This document shows positions 26,623-39,064 of a stretch of DNA of 64,000 nt, in pieces. The stretch comes from Mactromeris polynyma. Its lineage: Eukaryota; Mollusca; Bivalvia; Venerida; Mactridae. The translations under genes and the position numbers were made by a program. The notes under the pieces were generated by a model that did not search any database, had not been told where the DNA came from, and worked only from the letters and a program-made list of their open reading frames with translations. The stretch is from the NCBI GenBank assembly GCA_032209605.1, contig JASFXZ010000003.1:34560762-34624761 (forward strand). Direction: 5' to 3'. The first letter of the stretch is position 1. The number at the start of each line of letters is the position of its first letter.

Positions 26623-26840
26623 GGGGGGGGGGGGGGGGAGGGGGAATACCGGACTTCAAAACAACAAGAAGAGAAACTGAGCCAAAACAACGGTTGCCTT
26701 GAAACTGTCAATATTTATACGTGGGGTTAAAACCTGTCTGATATCATGCCAATCTCGCACTTCTTTTGCCAAATTATTTAAACATTTTGAACACAAATTG
26801 ACTGCGCAGTTAGTAACTTACCTATACAGCCCCCCCCCCC
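26623..26840. repeat. Poly-G tract facing a poly-C tract
   Basis: A run of 16 G (26623-26638) plus A and five G, and 190 bp later a run of 11 C (26830-26840) followed by ACCCGCCCACC. The two runs could pair as an inverted repeat, or form G-quadruplex and i-motif structures. Homopolymer lengths may include sequencing error. Confidence 0.8.
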
Positions 26841-29139
26841 ACCCGCCCACCAAAGTACTAGTTTCTGCAAAATCAATGAAGATCTCGTAGCCTAACACAA
26901 TTAAAGTACATAGCAAGAATGGAGATAGGACGACAAATAGAAGTGACATGAAAAGCACAATAACTGGATTTATCAAAAGAGACTAATACAGACATATTTC
27001 GATTCAAGACTGTCAGAAAAATAGTTCGTCACATATATCGAATCAACGGCTTCTTTATGAATTTACAATATATTACGCCTACGACGAACATCTTGGTATT
27101 ATGTTGCGTAACTACGTCATGGAACTTACGTAAAGCTATCAATGAAATATGATCACAAATGAGAAATATTACTTGGAAGTCATAGTAGCATGTACATTCA
27201 AGAGAATGTGACGCGGTCGTTAATTAACATTGCGGAAAAATGTTATCCCTGTAACATTTAATAATTACAGTAAGACATTTGGTAGTTTATCTTAAAATAT
27301 TAAGCAATAACGTCATGTAGACTGCTTTATAATGTCCAATTAGTAAATGTGTAATATATTTGATATGTTCGGTTCTATGTGATTTCCCTGAATAAACCAC
27401 TCGTTGCTTCAAATTGTATTCGTTATACTGATACATACAAGGAGTGCTCAACATTTCCGTGGAATATGCTTATAAAATCTTGATATGGTGTCTATATGAT
27501 TTGAAATTTAATCGAGAACTTTTTGACCCCCTCATATTTATAAAATATTAATTATCCCACAATATACAAGATACATCTACAAAGAGTTATCATATAAGTT
27601 TGTTATGCATACATGTTGCCTATGGTATACAATACTGACTATTTTAGGTATGATTTTGGCAAGCAATAGTAAACATCTTTCCTTTTAATTCCGCCGCAAA
27701 TTAGCATTAAGTAATGATGTTTGATAATGACCACTGTCGATTAATAAAAAGACAAATATCAATACTAAACAACAATTTACTTTGTTATAAAAACGCATTG
27801 CTTACTTACATATGTAATCAATTAACCATAAGACTAATACTCGTTTGCAGATTATATATTTACTAACAGGATCCAACAGCGATTAGTGTTGGCTTAGAAA
27901 CAACAACATTGTCGTCTTGCTTCTGGTTAACTAGGCATATTTGTGTTTGTTTTTATTAATACCAGGATATTACACACTGTTTGTGTTCATTACAGACGTC
28001 ATATATTGGGATATGTTGTGGTTACTTATGACATGAATTATTACTTTGTAGCAGTATGAGTAACGTTTGTAAAACCAACTTCAATAAGTTTATTCTAAGT
28101 CTATAAATCCAAATAAATTCATACTCCTTTTGATTAATTCAAAGAAGAAATTGTTTATAAGCAAACATATATTGAAGTTATAATGCCCTCCTTTTTGTAC
28201 TTTCTGATTGATTTGTTACATTGTTTGAATATGATGTATATAGATTCAGAAACAATAATGTTAATTGACGTGCATTAAGCTTAAACTGTTGGGGTGTCAA
28301 AATTTATGCGTATAGTTTAATGAGTTTGACCCCTTAAACACGAAATGTAGCATATGTGTACTATAGTTTGTGAAAACATTTTTAAAAGGGTTGCTAATAC
28401 TAACTTCAGTCTGTTTGAAAAAAAAACTTAAATGTTACTGTCTGAATTTTAAAAAAAACACCAATTCCTAACCTGCTAATTTAAAAAACTTTACATGTTT
28501 CCAACCATCAAGTCAACTCTTTAAGATTCCAGAATTCCAATGTACCGTAGCATTGTTGTAGCGTTCACCGACATTATACGTCAAAACAATCACTTACAAT
28601 ATATAACTTTTGGAAGTGTTCCCAACTAATCTTCTTTAATTATTAATTTAGTCTCGTCAATTTTATGATACAATTTGTACTGAAAAAACAACAACATACG
28701 GCAACATCTTTAAAATACCTTGATGCACATTTTCCATTGTTCATAGTGTTCGAGTTGAGTCTCAAATATATATTTCTTTCAATGTACCGAACTAAGAGCA
28801 AAACCATTTAAAATACATATCTCATTTTACCATTATATTCCCACATGACAGCTGCCAAGCGGATAATGTATTAGTTTAATGAAAATACTTATGTACAATC
28901 AAGTTGAAATCAAACTTTCAGTGCATTATTGAACGCATGGTTATGATAATACACTTAGCCAATCGTATTTATTTTGGCTTTCTCAAACAATGGACAAACA
29001 TGGGATTGTCTGCACCACAGTTTACCATTGAAAAAGATACAATAGAGAATTAAACGTGCACTACCTATTTACGGTAATATTTGTTTATCATGCATCTACA
29101 ATTGTATTTCTTGTGAACAATTCATTGATTTTCTTATTG

Positions 29140-29240
29140 TTACTGCCTCTTTACCATTGTATCAGTATTTTGTATACTATGTACTCATGTTGTCATGTTT
29201 TTTTATGAACTGAGAAATGAAATTAAACTGAAACTGTTAG
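29140..29240 (+). mobile_element. Possible LINE 3' tail
   Basis: TATGAACTGAGAAATGAAAT followed by TAAACTGAAACTG resembles the 3' terminus of the LINE at 54.7-55.5 kb. No coding part is recognisable upstream. Weak call. Confidence 0.3.
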
Positions 29241-31034
29241 GACATCACTTGTCATTAGATAGTATATGTGCTGTGGGCTATTGTATAACGGATGTAATTC
29301 CTATCATTCACTTGTTACGGAACCTTGTAAATATCAAATGCATGTAGAGGCAATACTTTGCAATCAATTCAATTAAACAATAGTTTTTTTTATAGAATCG
29401 AGTTTGGGCCAATGTGGCGTCGTAAAATAACCAATCACCCTACGTGCAGTCTTCCTTATACATGTTTCAACCAAACGTTTTGTTCGTGTCATGTTGCATC
29501 GTTTGTATACTTCATATCGTGATACATTAACTTTTCTCAGCACAGTTTTTAAATTCATGTTTTATGGCTTTCATTTCTAGTTATCTATACACACAACAGA
29601 CTTTTAGCATGAAAATGATGTACATTTATTCGTGCATTATTTGAATGTTTGGGCGTAAGACTAAGGTGTAATAGTTGTTTTTTTGTGGAGTATCGTTTGA
29701 GCACAGACTTTTCTATCTTCATACTTAAGTAGAATTTGCATAGAATCACACTCAGGTTTGCGTCATTACAAAACTCCACCACGCCTAATCATTTAGAACT
29801 AAGATTTCTGGCTTTTCACCCGAAACATCCGTTCTAAGACATGCATAAATCGTGAGTCTAGAACAAAGTGGCCTTTGATCAATTTGAAACAGATTTGTGT
29901 ACGAATTATTCAAACAGATTTTCTTTGAGATCTGATTAGAATTTTGTAAAGGACAGGGAATGGTTCGTTCAGGAAGAACTATCGTTCAACAAAGGTTGGA
30001 AAATATGAACATTAAAGAGGGTTATCTTACCGTTGAGATTGTATGATATCTCTGATAACGTTAATTACCGATGCGTCTATCCACAATTTTATATTTCATT
30101 TTATTCTAAATCAAGCGTACAATTTTGCTATGAGCATGATTTGATCAGGTAGGTAGGCACCCCTAAACGTATGTAGCACGAACAAAGTATTAAAGTGGTA
30201 AGATGTGCAAACATATAATTGAATAGTCATTTCTTTTCATCTCAGTAGCCTTTGAACCGATAAATATAACTGCATGAGTTTTCTGCGAGTCTATTGATGC
30301 AACATACATGTATGTTTGCATACACTTGGTCAGTTGGGAAGTTAAATTTATTTTGTTACATGTTCTACTGTTAGTACGCCATCCTCTTGTTGCCCTTGTG
30401 ATAAATAAATTAATGGCATGTTTGAAATTATTTCAGTCGCGTAATTACTTTAAGACATTGTAAACAGTCGTTTAGTCATGGGCGTCTAAACAATATCAAT
30501 GCACTTGTATTATTAATCTTCACAAACGCTACTCAAGAATAGTATGACTGTGCTACACTTCATGTGTCATTTATTGTAATTCTTATTTAAGCTAACACAA
30601 CGCACATACAAACTACCATCAGACATACTGTATTCCCAAAATAGAAGTTCTGATGTTTCATTTTGATTAAACATTGCATCACAATTGACATTAGGCATGT
30701 ATAGGTCATCTATAATTTAATGAGTCATGCCTCTGTACTACTTGATACCAATTGAAATTTGTTATTTCGAGAGCCTAGCATATCAGTGAGGAATTAGAAG
30801 CATATTGAGGAGATTATTTGCAAAATGAATATAATGAAAATCAAACTGAAATAGAAGCATATCATATTTATTTGTTACGAATTCATTTTAACCTACTTCA
30901 TAGCGAAAAATCATGAGCCTATACTTTGTGTCGTTTCAAGTATGTAAGACTTAGAGCCTTCAAAGAGGAGGTCGTGGATGAATGTGTATATGAAGATAGA
31001 CTAGTTTCGATTCCCATTCTTGTGGTGCAAGTCA

Positions 31035-31160
31035 TGCCCCAGTCAATATTCAAACCGACATGGTGGGGCACAATTCAGACACCAGTCAATATTCAAACCC
31101 ACATGGTTGAGGGCACAATTCAGACCCCATTCAATATTCAAACACTCATGGTGGACAGAA
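31035..31160 (+). repeat. Three-unit tandem repeat, period 43-45 bp
   Basis: CAATATTCAAAC recurs at 31044, 31087 and 31132, followed by CATGGT and GGCACAATTCAGAC. It causes two overlapping short frames (30926-31303 and 31020-31283) that show repeated peptides but no known domain. Confidence 0.85.
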
Positions 31161-32654
31161 CAGGTTGTAAATTCCATAGCAGCGCTCATATATACATTGG
31201 CTCATACTCAAAATACTCTCCTTGCGGGGACTGGTATATTATTGAAACAATTAAGCCGTCTAATTATACCATCAGTCCGTTGACAATTTCTATCTTTAAA
31301 TGACATCGAGCATTGGAGTGCTCGAAAATAATAACAAGAACGCTTCAACTAAGCAATTAAGATTAATTCGCTCTAGAAAAAGTCGGTAATTAATGATACA
31401 CTAAAAAAGCAGTTAACAAATGAATAAATAGGTTATTCAAAAACGAACGGAAGTTTTTTCACATCATTTGGTGTGAATGCTCCTAATGCCAGTTTATTTT
31501 AATTTTATTGTGGTCATAAAGAGGTCAATGAGCTGATTAATGAGCGGAAGTAAAGATATGTATCAACTGAAGTTTACCCCGATACAAGTGAACCACACAA
31601 GTCTTAATTTGTACTTAATTAACAAACATAATAAGAGAGAGTAATGAAAGTAGAAGAGCCTATCATACTTGAACGGTATTTGAAGCCTATTTTTGAAGTT
31701 TTTATTATTTTGTAATTACCAACTAATTACACCTGAGAGTTTCATGATTAGTTAATAATTCAAGTCATTCCAAAGTTATGGGCTACGAGATATATCTGTA
31801 ATTTGCCAAGCGAGCATAACTGGAATGTTTGGAGATAGACTGGCCCAAATCATTCCCCTAATAGACGTACATGTGCATGAAAATCTCAGTTACGTTTGCC
31901 AATGTCTTATGCTTTATTATTCAAGCATGTGGACATAAAGACGGTAAACTAGGTTCGTAACGAAAAGAAAGTGTTTATATCTGTTTTAACCATTTGCTTT
32001 ATTCCTGCTCGAGATATGGCTAGCTCTGCTTAAGTGTGTGCCTTTTAGGCCGTCTCGTTATTATTAACGTGTGTTAAATATTTAGTTTTAGACGTCAGTG
32101 ATCTATCCTTTGCTAGCTATTCATCCCCATCTTTAACATAACTAGGACTATAATCAATCTTATAATTTAAAACTGTTTGGTATTCTTCTTGGTATTTCTA
32201 AGTCAGTCTACCATAAGTAATATCCTGTGAGGAGTGTGACAATTTTAATGTTATGTATCTCCACGATGCATTTCCTGTTTAAGGATATTACAAACGTGAT
32301 TCTTTACCATACACTATTTTCCTTGGATCGTGTAGGGAGGCGCTGTCTTATATACTTAACGCCATTAAAAACGAAACCAAAAATGTGCATATAGATTACG
32401 GGACATTACAAGGGCAAACTTATTTTATATTTTTAAAATATAATTTCATAAAATCAATCAAAATTGAAATAAAAAACATTTGGTTTAGAGTTAATTAAAG
32501 TTTTGAACAAGAATTTATACATATACAACTGTTACACGTTTTTGTCAGTTGGTACTACAAAATGACGTCTAATTCAAATAGTTGCGTCGAAAATACCAGA
32601 TAATTGGTGGTAAATGATATCATACAGTTGTACTCTTCAGTTCTGCATTATCAA

Positions 32655-32800
32655 TTTTCCTATAACTTCCCCAAAACCACGAATACAAGAGTCTGATACA
32701 GGTTTTTTTCTAACCTGACCTACGCGGCAAGTTGGTGCTAGCATGGTAAACACCTGTATCGGACTGTTTTGTACTTCCAGGAATTATGAAAAGTTATGTT
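32655..32800. mobile_element. Fold-back element with imperfect inverted arms
   Basis: The left arm (about 32661-32702, ending GTCTGATACAGG) pairs with the right arm (about 32752-32797, starting CACCTGTATCGGAC). Pairing is good in the inner 15 bp and gapped outside. It looks like a decayed MITE with a short, more GC-rich centre. Confidence 0.45.
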
Positions 32801-35800
32801 ATGCATTGTTTTAGAGCATGTCTGAATGAAGGTATTTACGTGCCATTTTCTCAAAATGACTACGTAGCTTATTTAGATAAAAAATCTTCCTTTTAGCAAA
32901 CAGGGAACCCGAAAGTTGTATAACATTACCCAAGCATTAGGAAAACCTGCCAAACAAGTCATAATATGATAAAACATGAGTTTTATATGTTGCATAGAAA
33001 CAGGAAAATGAAATTTTAGAAGAGCGGAGCATTGACATAATGCATAAAACTTCACATTGAATAAAACAAAAAATGGACAAGAAAATTGGTATATTAATGT
33101 ATATTTTACTATTGCTGATATTCCATGAGCCAAGTTTGCTATTTTACTACCAACAATGTTAAATGACAATTTATCACAAGAATCCATTTATTTTGATACC
33201 ATATTTAATGTCTTTGGAGTATGAATTATGTTACTTGTGGATAAATATAATTTGGAAATGATAATATAAGTATGAGTGGTAAAAATGTAGACCTTCAAAA
33301 ATGTTCAAGCACTTGAGATAATTCTATACCTATATTGCGCTACCAACAAGAAATATCTTGATCTTTGATTTTTGTTCTTATTTCGGAATTAATTTGTAAA
33401 TAAAGAAATCACCACAACAACTGTTTATATTGCAGCAGCTGCAGTTGTGCTAGTTCTGTTCCAGTCTGTCTTACCTGCCGTTCATAAATCAAGAATTGCA
33501 AAGACTACATTTAAATCAGAGCATCCGTATTTTAATTAAACCAAACTTGTTTTACAAAAACACATTGCGTAGATTTTGCTTGGTTGTTTAATCTGACAAT
33601 TTTATGGTGTTTAAAATGTAAGCCATACCGTTAGAACTTTATTGGATAGATAAATCCGTTAAGAGATTGAAAATTTCAACTATTTCTAAAACAAAGAACG
33701 TTCTGGAAATGGTTCAATTGCTCTTTATGTATTGTGATATGAACGCCCACCTTCATTTAACTTTGCATCTAGTAAATCAACGAATGGGTGTGCTTCATAT
33801 ATCAGCATTTAAAAAAATATCCCTTTGAAAAATGATAATTATGAGATAACCACATGGGGCATAAATTGTCAACAGTAACACAAGAAGGGAAGTTAGGAGA
33901 ACGTGCAGCAGTTAATGAAGACATTCACATGAAACCAACTATATGTTTTCATTGAAAATTGAAGAAATGTAGTTAAGATCATACGAGTATACACGTATAT
34001 TTACTTATAATGTATAACGTGATCATAAACAGATCTGATAATATTTAAAAATGTGCTCTTTTATTCGTTGCTTTGTACACTATATGTAAGGCATGATTTT
34101 TGTATTGCTTCTGGATCAGCTGCTATAGTTTCTGTGAAGTTTGTAATTGAATAAGCGGTCAGTGACTTCAGATCCCTATGTAAATAAATTACATGTCAAA
34201 AACATGATAGGCTGAATCATCTATTTTCTGCCTGATTGCTTTGGCAACAATTACTATTTCAGTTTTACTTTTTATAACAAGAGTACCTGTCTCTCGTCTG
34301 AAAATATCGTTTCTTTCGAAAGTCCATGTCCTCTGCTTCTTGTACCCTTGCATTGTAAATGAAATCTTACGTTTGTTGAATATCACATTTAAAATGAACT
34401 TCAGAGGCATTTTACGGTAAATGTCAATGACTTAATGTAATTTGGAGATGCGTATACAGACAATTGGAGCAGGATTGCAAAATAAATTAATTGACCTGGT
34501 GCATGTAAAATAAATAAAGACGCAATAATCACGTGTAATTAGGCGTGTCAGATGTAGCAGTTATCTTATTAAACTAAGTAGGCTTATCTTCTATTCTAAT
34601 ACATCTTATTTCCAACAAGTTAGACTCAAAGTCGACGGTCGATGTAAATAATCTGCTGGCAGGAAATGAGAAAACGAACCAAACAACCAAAAAATACCAT
34701 ACTAATCAATGGCTCTCTGATCAAATAAAAATGACAAGATGTTATATTACAGTTTATTTTTTTGCATAATTTGTTAGTCAATTAATCATATTACACGGAA
34801 GACTGACTGCGATACTTTTTACAGTAAATAAAATTCTACTATAAGATTGTTTGTACGTTTGTTATCCATTACATTTTATAGTGTTTAACTATAATCATTG
34901 AAAAAAAAACACGTTGGGAAACGTACAGCAATTATTAATTGAAAACAACAGGGCTGGAAAGTTTAAATATGGCCTTCTTGCTAATGAATCTGTTACAAAT
35001 ATTTAATAAAGTTGGCATTAATATTGTTTTTATTTTTTCTGAAATATAGGAAGAACAGTTGTATAATTGGTAACTTATGTTGTCATTAACTCATATCAAT
35101 GCTAGTTGTATTATGCAAATGAAAGCCAACAATAAATGTAAATCAATTATGAGCCATAAACACGCGATTTAAAACATCGACATTGGAATTTACAGCGTTT
35201 TCAAACAGGCATGTTTTATTTTCTCTTAGACAATTAGGTAATTAACCGTAATTAATTCTTGGAACAGAGAAACTAACAGAAAAAGAAAAAAACATAATGA
35301 TTTAAATGAATTAATGCGCCAAAAACATGCCTTCAGAATCATGTATATTCCGCTATTACATTTATATATGTATGTTTTGCCCTTTCTGATGTAGCTATTA
35401 AATATATTTTAACATTTCCATCTCGACTTGATTTTATATAGACAAGAATATCAAATTTGATGAAGAATAGCACAGGGGATGTCAAAACCGCATTATAGGA
35501 GGTTCCCATAAATATACCTAACGCATTAATTGAAATAAAAACGAGGCGGGCAAGCAAAATATAAATAAAAGGTTGAGTTTCAATAACATCGCTGGACTGC
35601 GCAACAATTAAACAAAAGAAACACCTTAGCAACTCAATGGCATCACAACCTTGAAATTGTTAATATAAAAAATGAAGGCTTAAACCAGCTTAACGACACG
35701 CCAGCCTCACACGTTTAACCGGTATACAACCGTGATATGAGTACATTTCCGGTTATTGAATGACTAATCAAAGCATTTCTATGAGAAATATACATGTGTA

Positions 35801-37084
35801 TTATCTAGTATTATTGAAATCAGCCGTTTGAACTTTATCGTTAATTCGGTTAAAGACTGAGTGAAAACGTCTGCTCCGTATACGTTTTCTTCCTTCTTAA
35901 AGTTACTGGCAATTTACCTAGACATGTGAAAGGTTTAATATACGTGTTAATGCGTTCCAATTGTGAACAGGTGAATTTATTGCGCATGATATGAACAATT
36001 ATATTCTGTTTTTATTGCTTATCACAGCTGTATTCTATAGCGTGCGTAATTGAGATTTCGATAACTGTATGGTTCAGCGGTAACAACATCAGTTCAGTTA
36101 TTTTGAACTTTGGACCACACATAATAATGCCAAATGTTCGCTTTATGGCAACATCAGCAATTACCGTGTATTGATACATTGCCAAGACCATTGTCCAAAT
36201 CCTTCACCATAATGTCTACAAAACAAACTACGGCCTTAAAGGTGTCTTTATATTTGTCACATAAAGCGCGCGTGTGAACATAAGATTTGGACCCAAACAG
36301 AGATACATAAGGCTTTCTGATGTGAATTGTTTTAACCATTAACGTGTCTTGTGCATTTCTCTATTTCCAAATTCCTGTCGTCTTAAGAGGTTTGTAGACA
36401 TCGCTTGGGATTATGTCATATTTAAAGTTGGTCTCTAAAGTACACCTTTCAATGCCAATATATATATGTGGTTGTAGTTTGGTGGAGGGACTTGTTATTG
36501 CTACCGTGGAATATCAGAAGTAAATATGAACACAGGCTTGACTGTTATAAAACGTTTGGTTAATTGTTATTTTATTGCATCCACGTTCCATTTACATCAC
36601 AGATATATTAGATCTCGTTAAATGGATTTGATTACCTAAATCAAGATTGTATTGCTTTGCTATGCCAGTAATTAGAAATCATGCAGCGTTATTGGTGTAT
36701 ATAATGATTGATGGGAAGTGCGCTATGTACCTGCAATGGTTTATTGTTACCATAGTATTCCCTTTCAGCTTTACTTCATTTTTTACCATCGTTTGTTTAT
36801 TCCATGCTATTCATGCTATGTTTATTTTATATGTCATTATAACGAGTATTAACAAAAATGTATTATTGGACACTTTTCAATTCTGTCTTTTCGTCTTAAA
36901 AATGCCATGCCCTTGTAACTACTATTTTCCGAGTTTAAATGCTTATCTTTTTAAATTGTGTTCCAATATTGTATGTATGGTGTGAATATGTGTGTTTCAA
37001 TCATGTTAATTACATCGCTACCATATCATTCAATCGTGTTGTAGTAGTCCAAGGGATTTTAATTTGATGTTTGTCGATTTTAAT

Positions 37085-37965
37085 ACAGCCAGGCATCGGT
37101 GGCATGAAGCCTCTGGGCTTCAAAATCCTGAGCAAACACTATGTTATCGCACGGCGTGACACGTAGGGACGCAATATAGCCTTTAGCTGAAAGTTAAACA
37201 CTCACAACTTTCAGACATGGGCTTCATCCGATTTCCGGCCCATTAGGATCAATAAAACGAAGTGCGTAGTCCGAACAGGGTCCTTACGCATGCCCGTATT
37301 GGTCGCTTATCGATCTGCAGGTCTGTTGAGTGTTATGGGTCATGGACGGACTCTACAGTGCCCCTCACGGACTATGAATGTGCCTTTACGGACTCTACAG
37401 TGCCCCTCACGGACTATGAAGGGGCCTTTACGGACTCTACAGTGCCCCTCATGGACTCTGAAGGGGCCTTTACGGACTGTTAAAATCGTAAGTCCCATTG
37501 TGGACCCCGTATGACCTCCGTACGAAGCTCCGAATCAAAACCGGTTCCCATATAAGAAGCCGTGCACGGATCCAGCACGGGATGTTACGAACGGTTACGG
37601 TCGATTTACGGCATCCTTATGGCCAGCGTTCTGAATTAGGCAACCAGTCAGAAGCCAGTTTGCACAAATTAACAGCTTCATTTCACATATTCATGTTTGG
37701 TTTATATTTGGCTCTATGTCATGAGTTCACGCTCAACTGATGGTATTAGTGTTCCCAAACTTGTAACGCGTGTGCACGGGTCTGTACGATGCACGCACAT
37801 ACTCATTCCGGAACCCTAAAAGGGTGCATATCCTGGTTATTGTGAAAAATTGCCAAAACAATCGTAAGAACACACAAAGAATCTGTAGACTACCCGTATG
37901 CATATGACCACAACATCAGACTTCACACGGGCATCGTACGATCCCAACGAGCAATTCTAAATTAT
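37085..37965. mobile_element. GC-rich dispersed element, short copy
   Basis: Second copy of the element at 16710-18010. It shares the left segment (ATATAGCCTTTAGCTGAAAG), the middle segment (TTTCACATATTCATGTTTGG) and the right segment (AATCGTAAGAACACACAAAG..GCATATGACCA). The interior differs and holds a 42-bp tandem repeat. It is the same orientation as the long copy. Confidence 0.7.
37347..37479 (+). repeat. 42-bp tandem repeat inside the short GC-rich element
   Basis: Three units start at 37347, 37389 and 37431 with CGGACTCTACAGTGCCCCTC. The period is a multiple of three, so two short overlapping frames read 14-residue repeats (for example DSTVPLTDYEGAFT). No sign of a real gene. Confidence 0.9.
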
Positions 37966-39064
37966 ATTTGAATTCGTGCTGCAGGAAATGCCACATAAAA
38001 ATGCACAGCCACCCCAAAAACACACGGAGACATGAGAATATACAAACATGTAAACAATTACAAAAGCAAACACATGACACATACATAAATACGTTCCACG
38101 TATGCTAAAAATGGATATGTTCTATAGATCACTGGTAGTTATTAGAATCAATCATACCAGGTAGTATAATACTTAAGAAAATCGGACAAAAACATAAATG
38201 ATATGTTTTCCAGAGTATTTAATTTAGTTTGGCGTCAGGATATTACGTGTTGTTGATTGAGGAACATAAACATAAACAGATTCTAAGAAGTAATGGAATC
38301 TGGCACGAAACAATAAATCATCGAAGGAAATGACAAACATGTTTACGGTGAAAAAAATGATATGTATTACCGTTATTGTAAAACAATACATATGTTTATA
38401 GTGATTCTAGGCTGCTGTTTCGAATGTTTTTTCTAAATTGTGTTTTAATGTCAGCCCATTTAATCAATTAATGGGCGGAGTGTGATCAGTTTTGAGAGAC
38501 AACTTTCGTACTACGGTGTCCGCGTCAAATGTATGTGGGGGAACTACAGGTGTAGCATACCTGTACTCGTATATCATACCAGATTTTATTTCGAATAGAT
38601 CGTTGCGATTCAAATGTTGGTTTTGGAAACGCATATCTAGAATTGTGGCATGAACATTTGTATAAAATTTATAACAACGCAGTAGCATGCAGCAATGAAT
38701 TAGACATGTATTACTTTGTTATTGTTCGTATTACTTTATCTATCAGAGATATACAGTCTGCAAACCAATCCGAGTGATTTATGAAAAGTAAAACGGCGTC
38801 TTCGTTTCTGAGATATTCTTGCTGCATTAGATAGTTTTTGAAAACACTATTTGTCTCTGGAATCAATATACATTAAGATGACGGAATAAAATATGAAATT
38901 TACCAATCTCTTTAACAATCCTTCAAAATTGATAAATGGCGGATTTCAGCCTAGCAGATAAATAGCAAAACTATCAGTATTCTATTAAAATGTTAGAAAA
39001 TTACAAAATAAGCAATAAAAGTAAGATTTAATTCATAAATAATAATAATGTTTGATTATGAATG
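37966..39064. other. Non-coding stretch before the segmental duplication
   Basis: Nothing recognised. Confidence 0.5.

Larger units (their letters stand above)
26841..37084. other. Long non-coding stretch
   Basis: Holds only the possible LINE tail near 29.2 kb, the three-unit repeat at 31.0 kb and the fold-back element at 32.7 kb. A hydrophobic 112-residue plus-strand frame at 36647-36985 has no GPCR or other family motif and is probably chance in T-rich sequence. Confidence 0.5.

Noticed and set aside
36647..36985. Hydrophobic 112-residue frame resembling a membrane protein
   Set aside because: Hydrophobicity is expected in T-rich DNA. There are no family motifs or splice sites.
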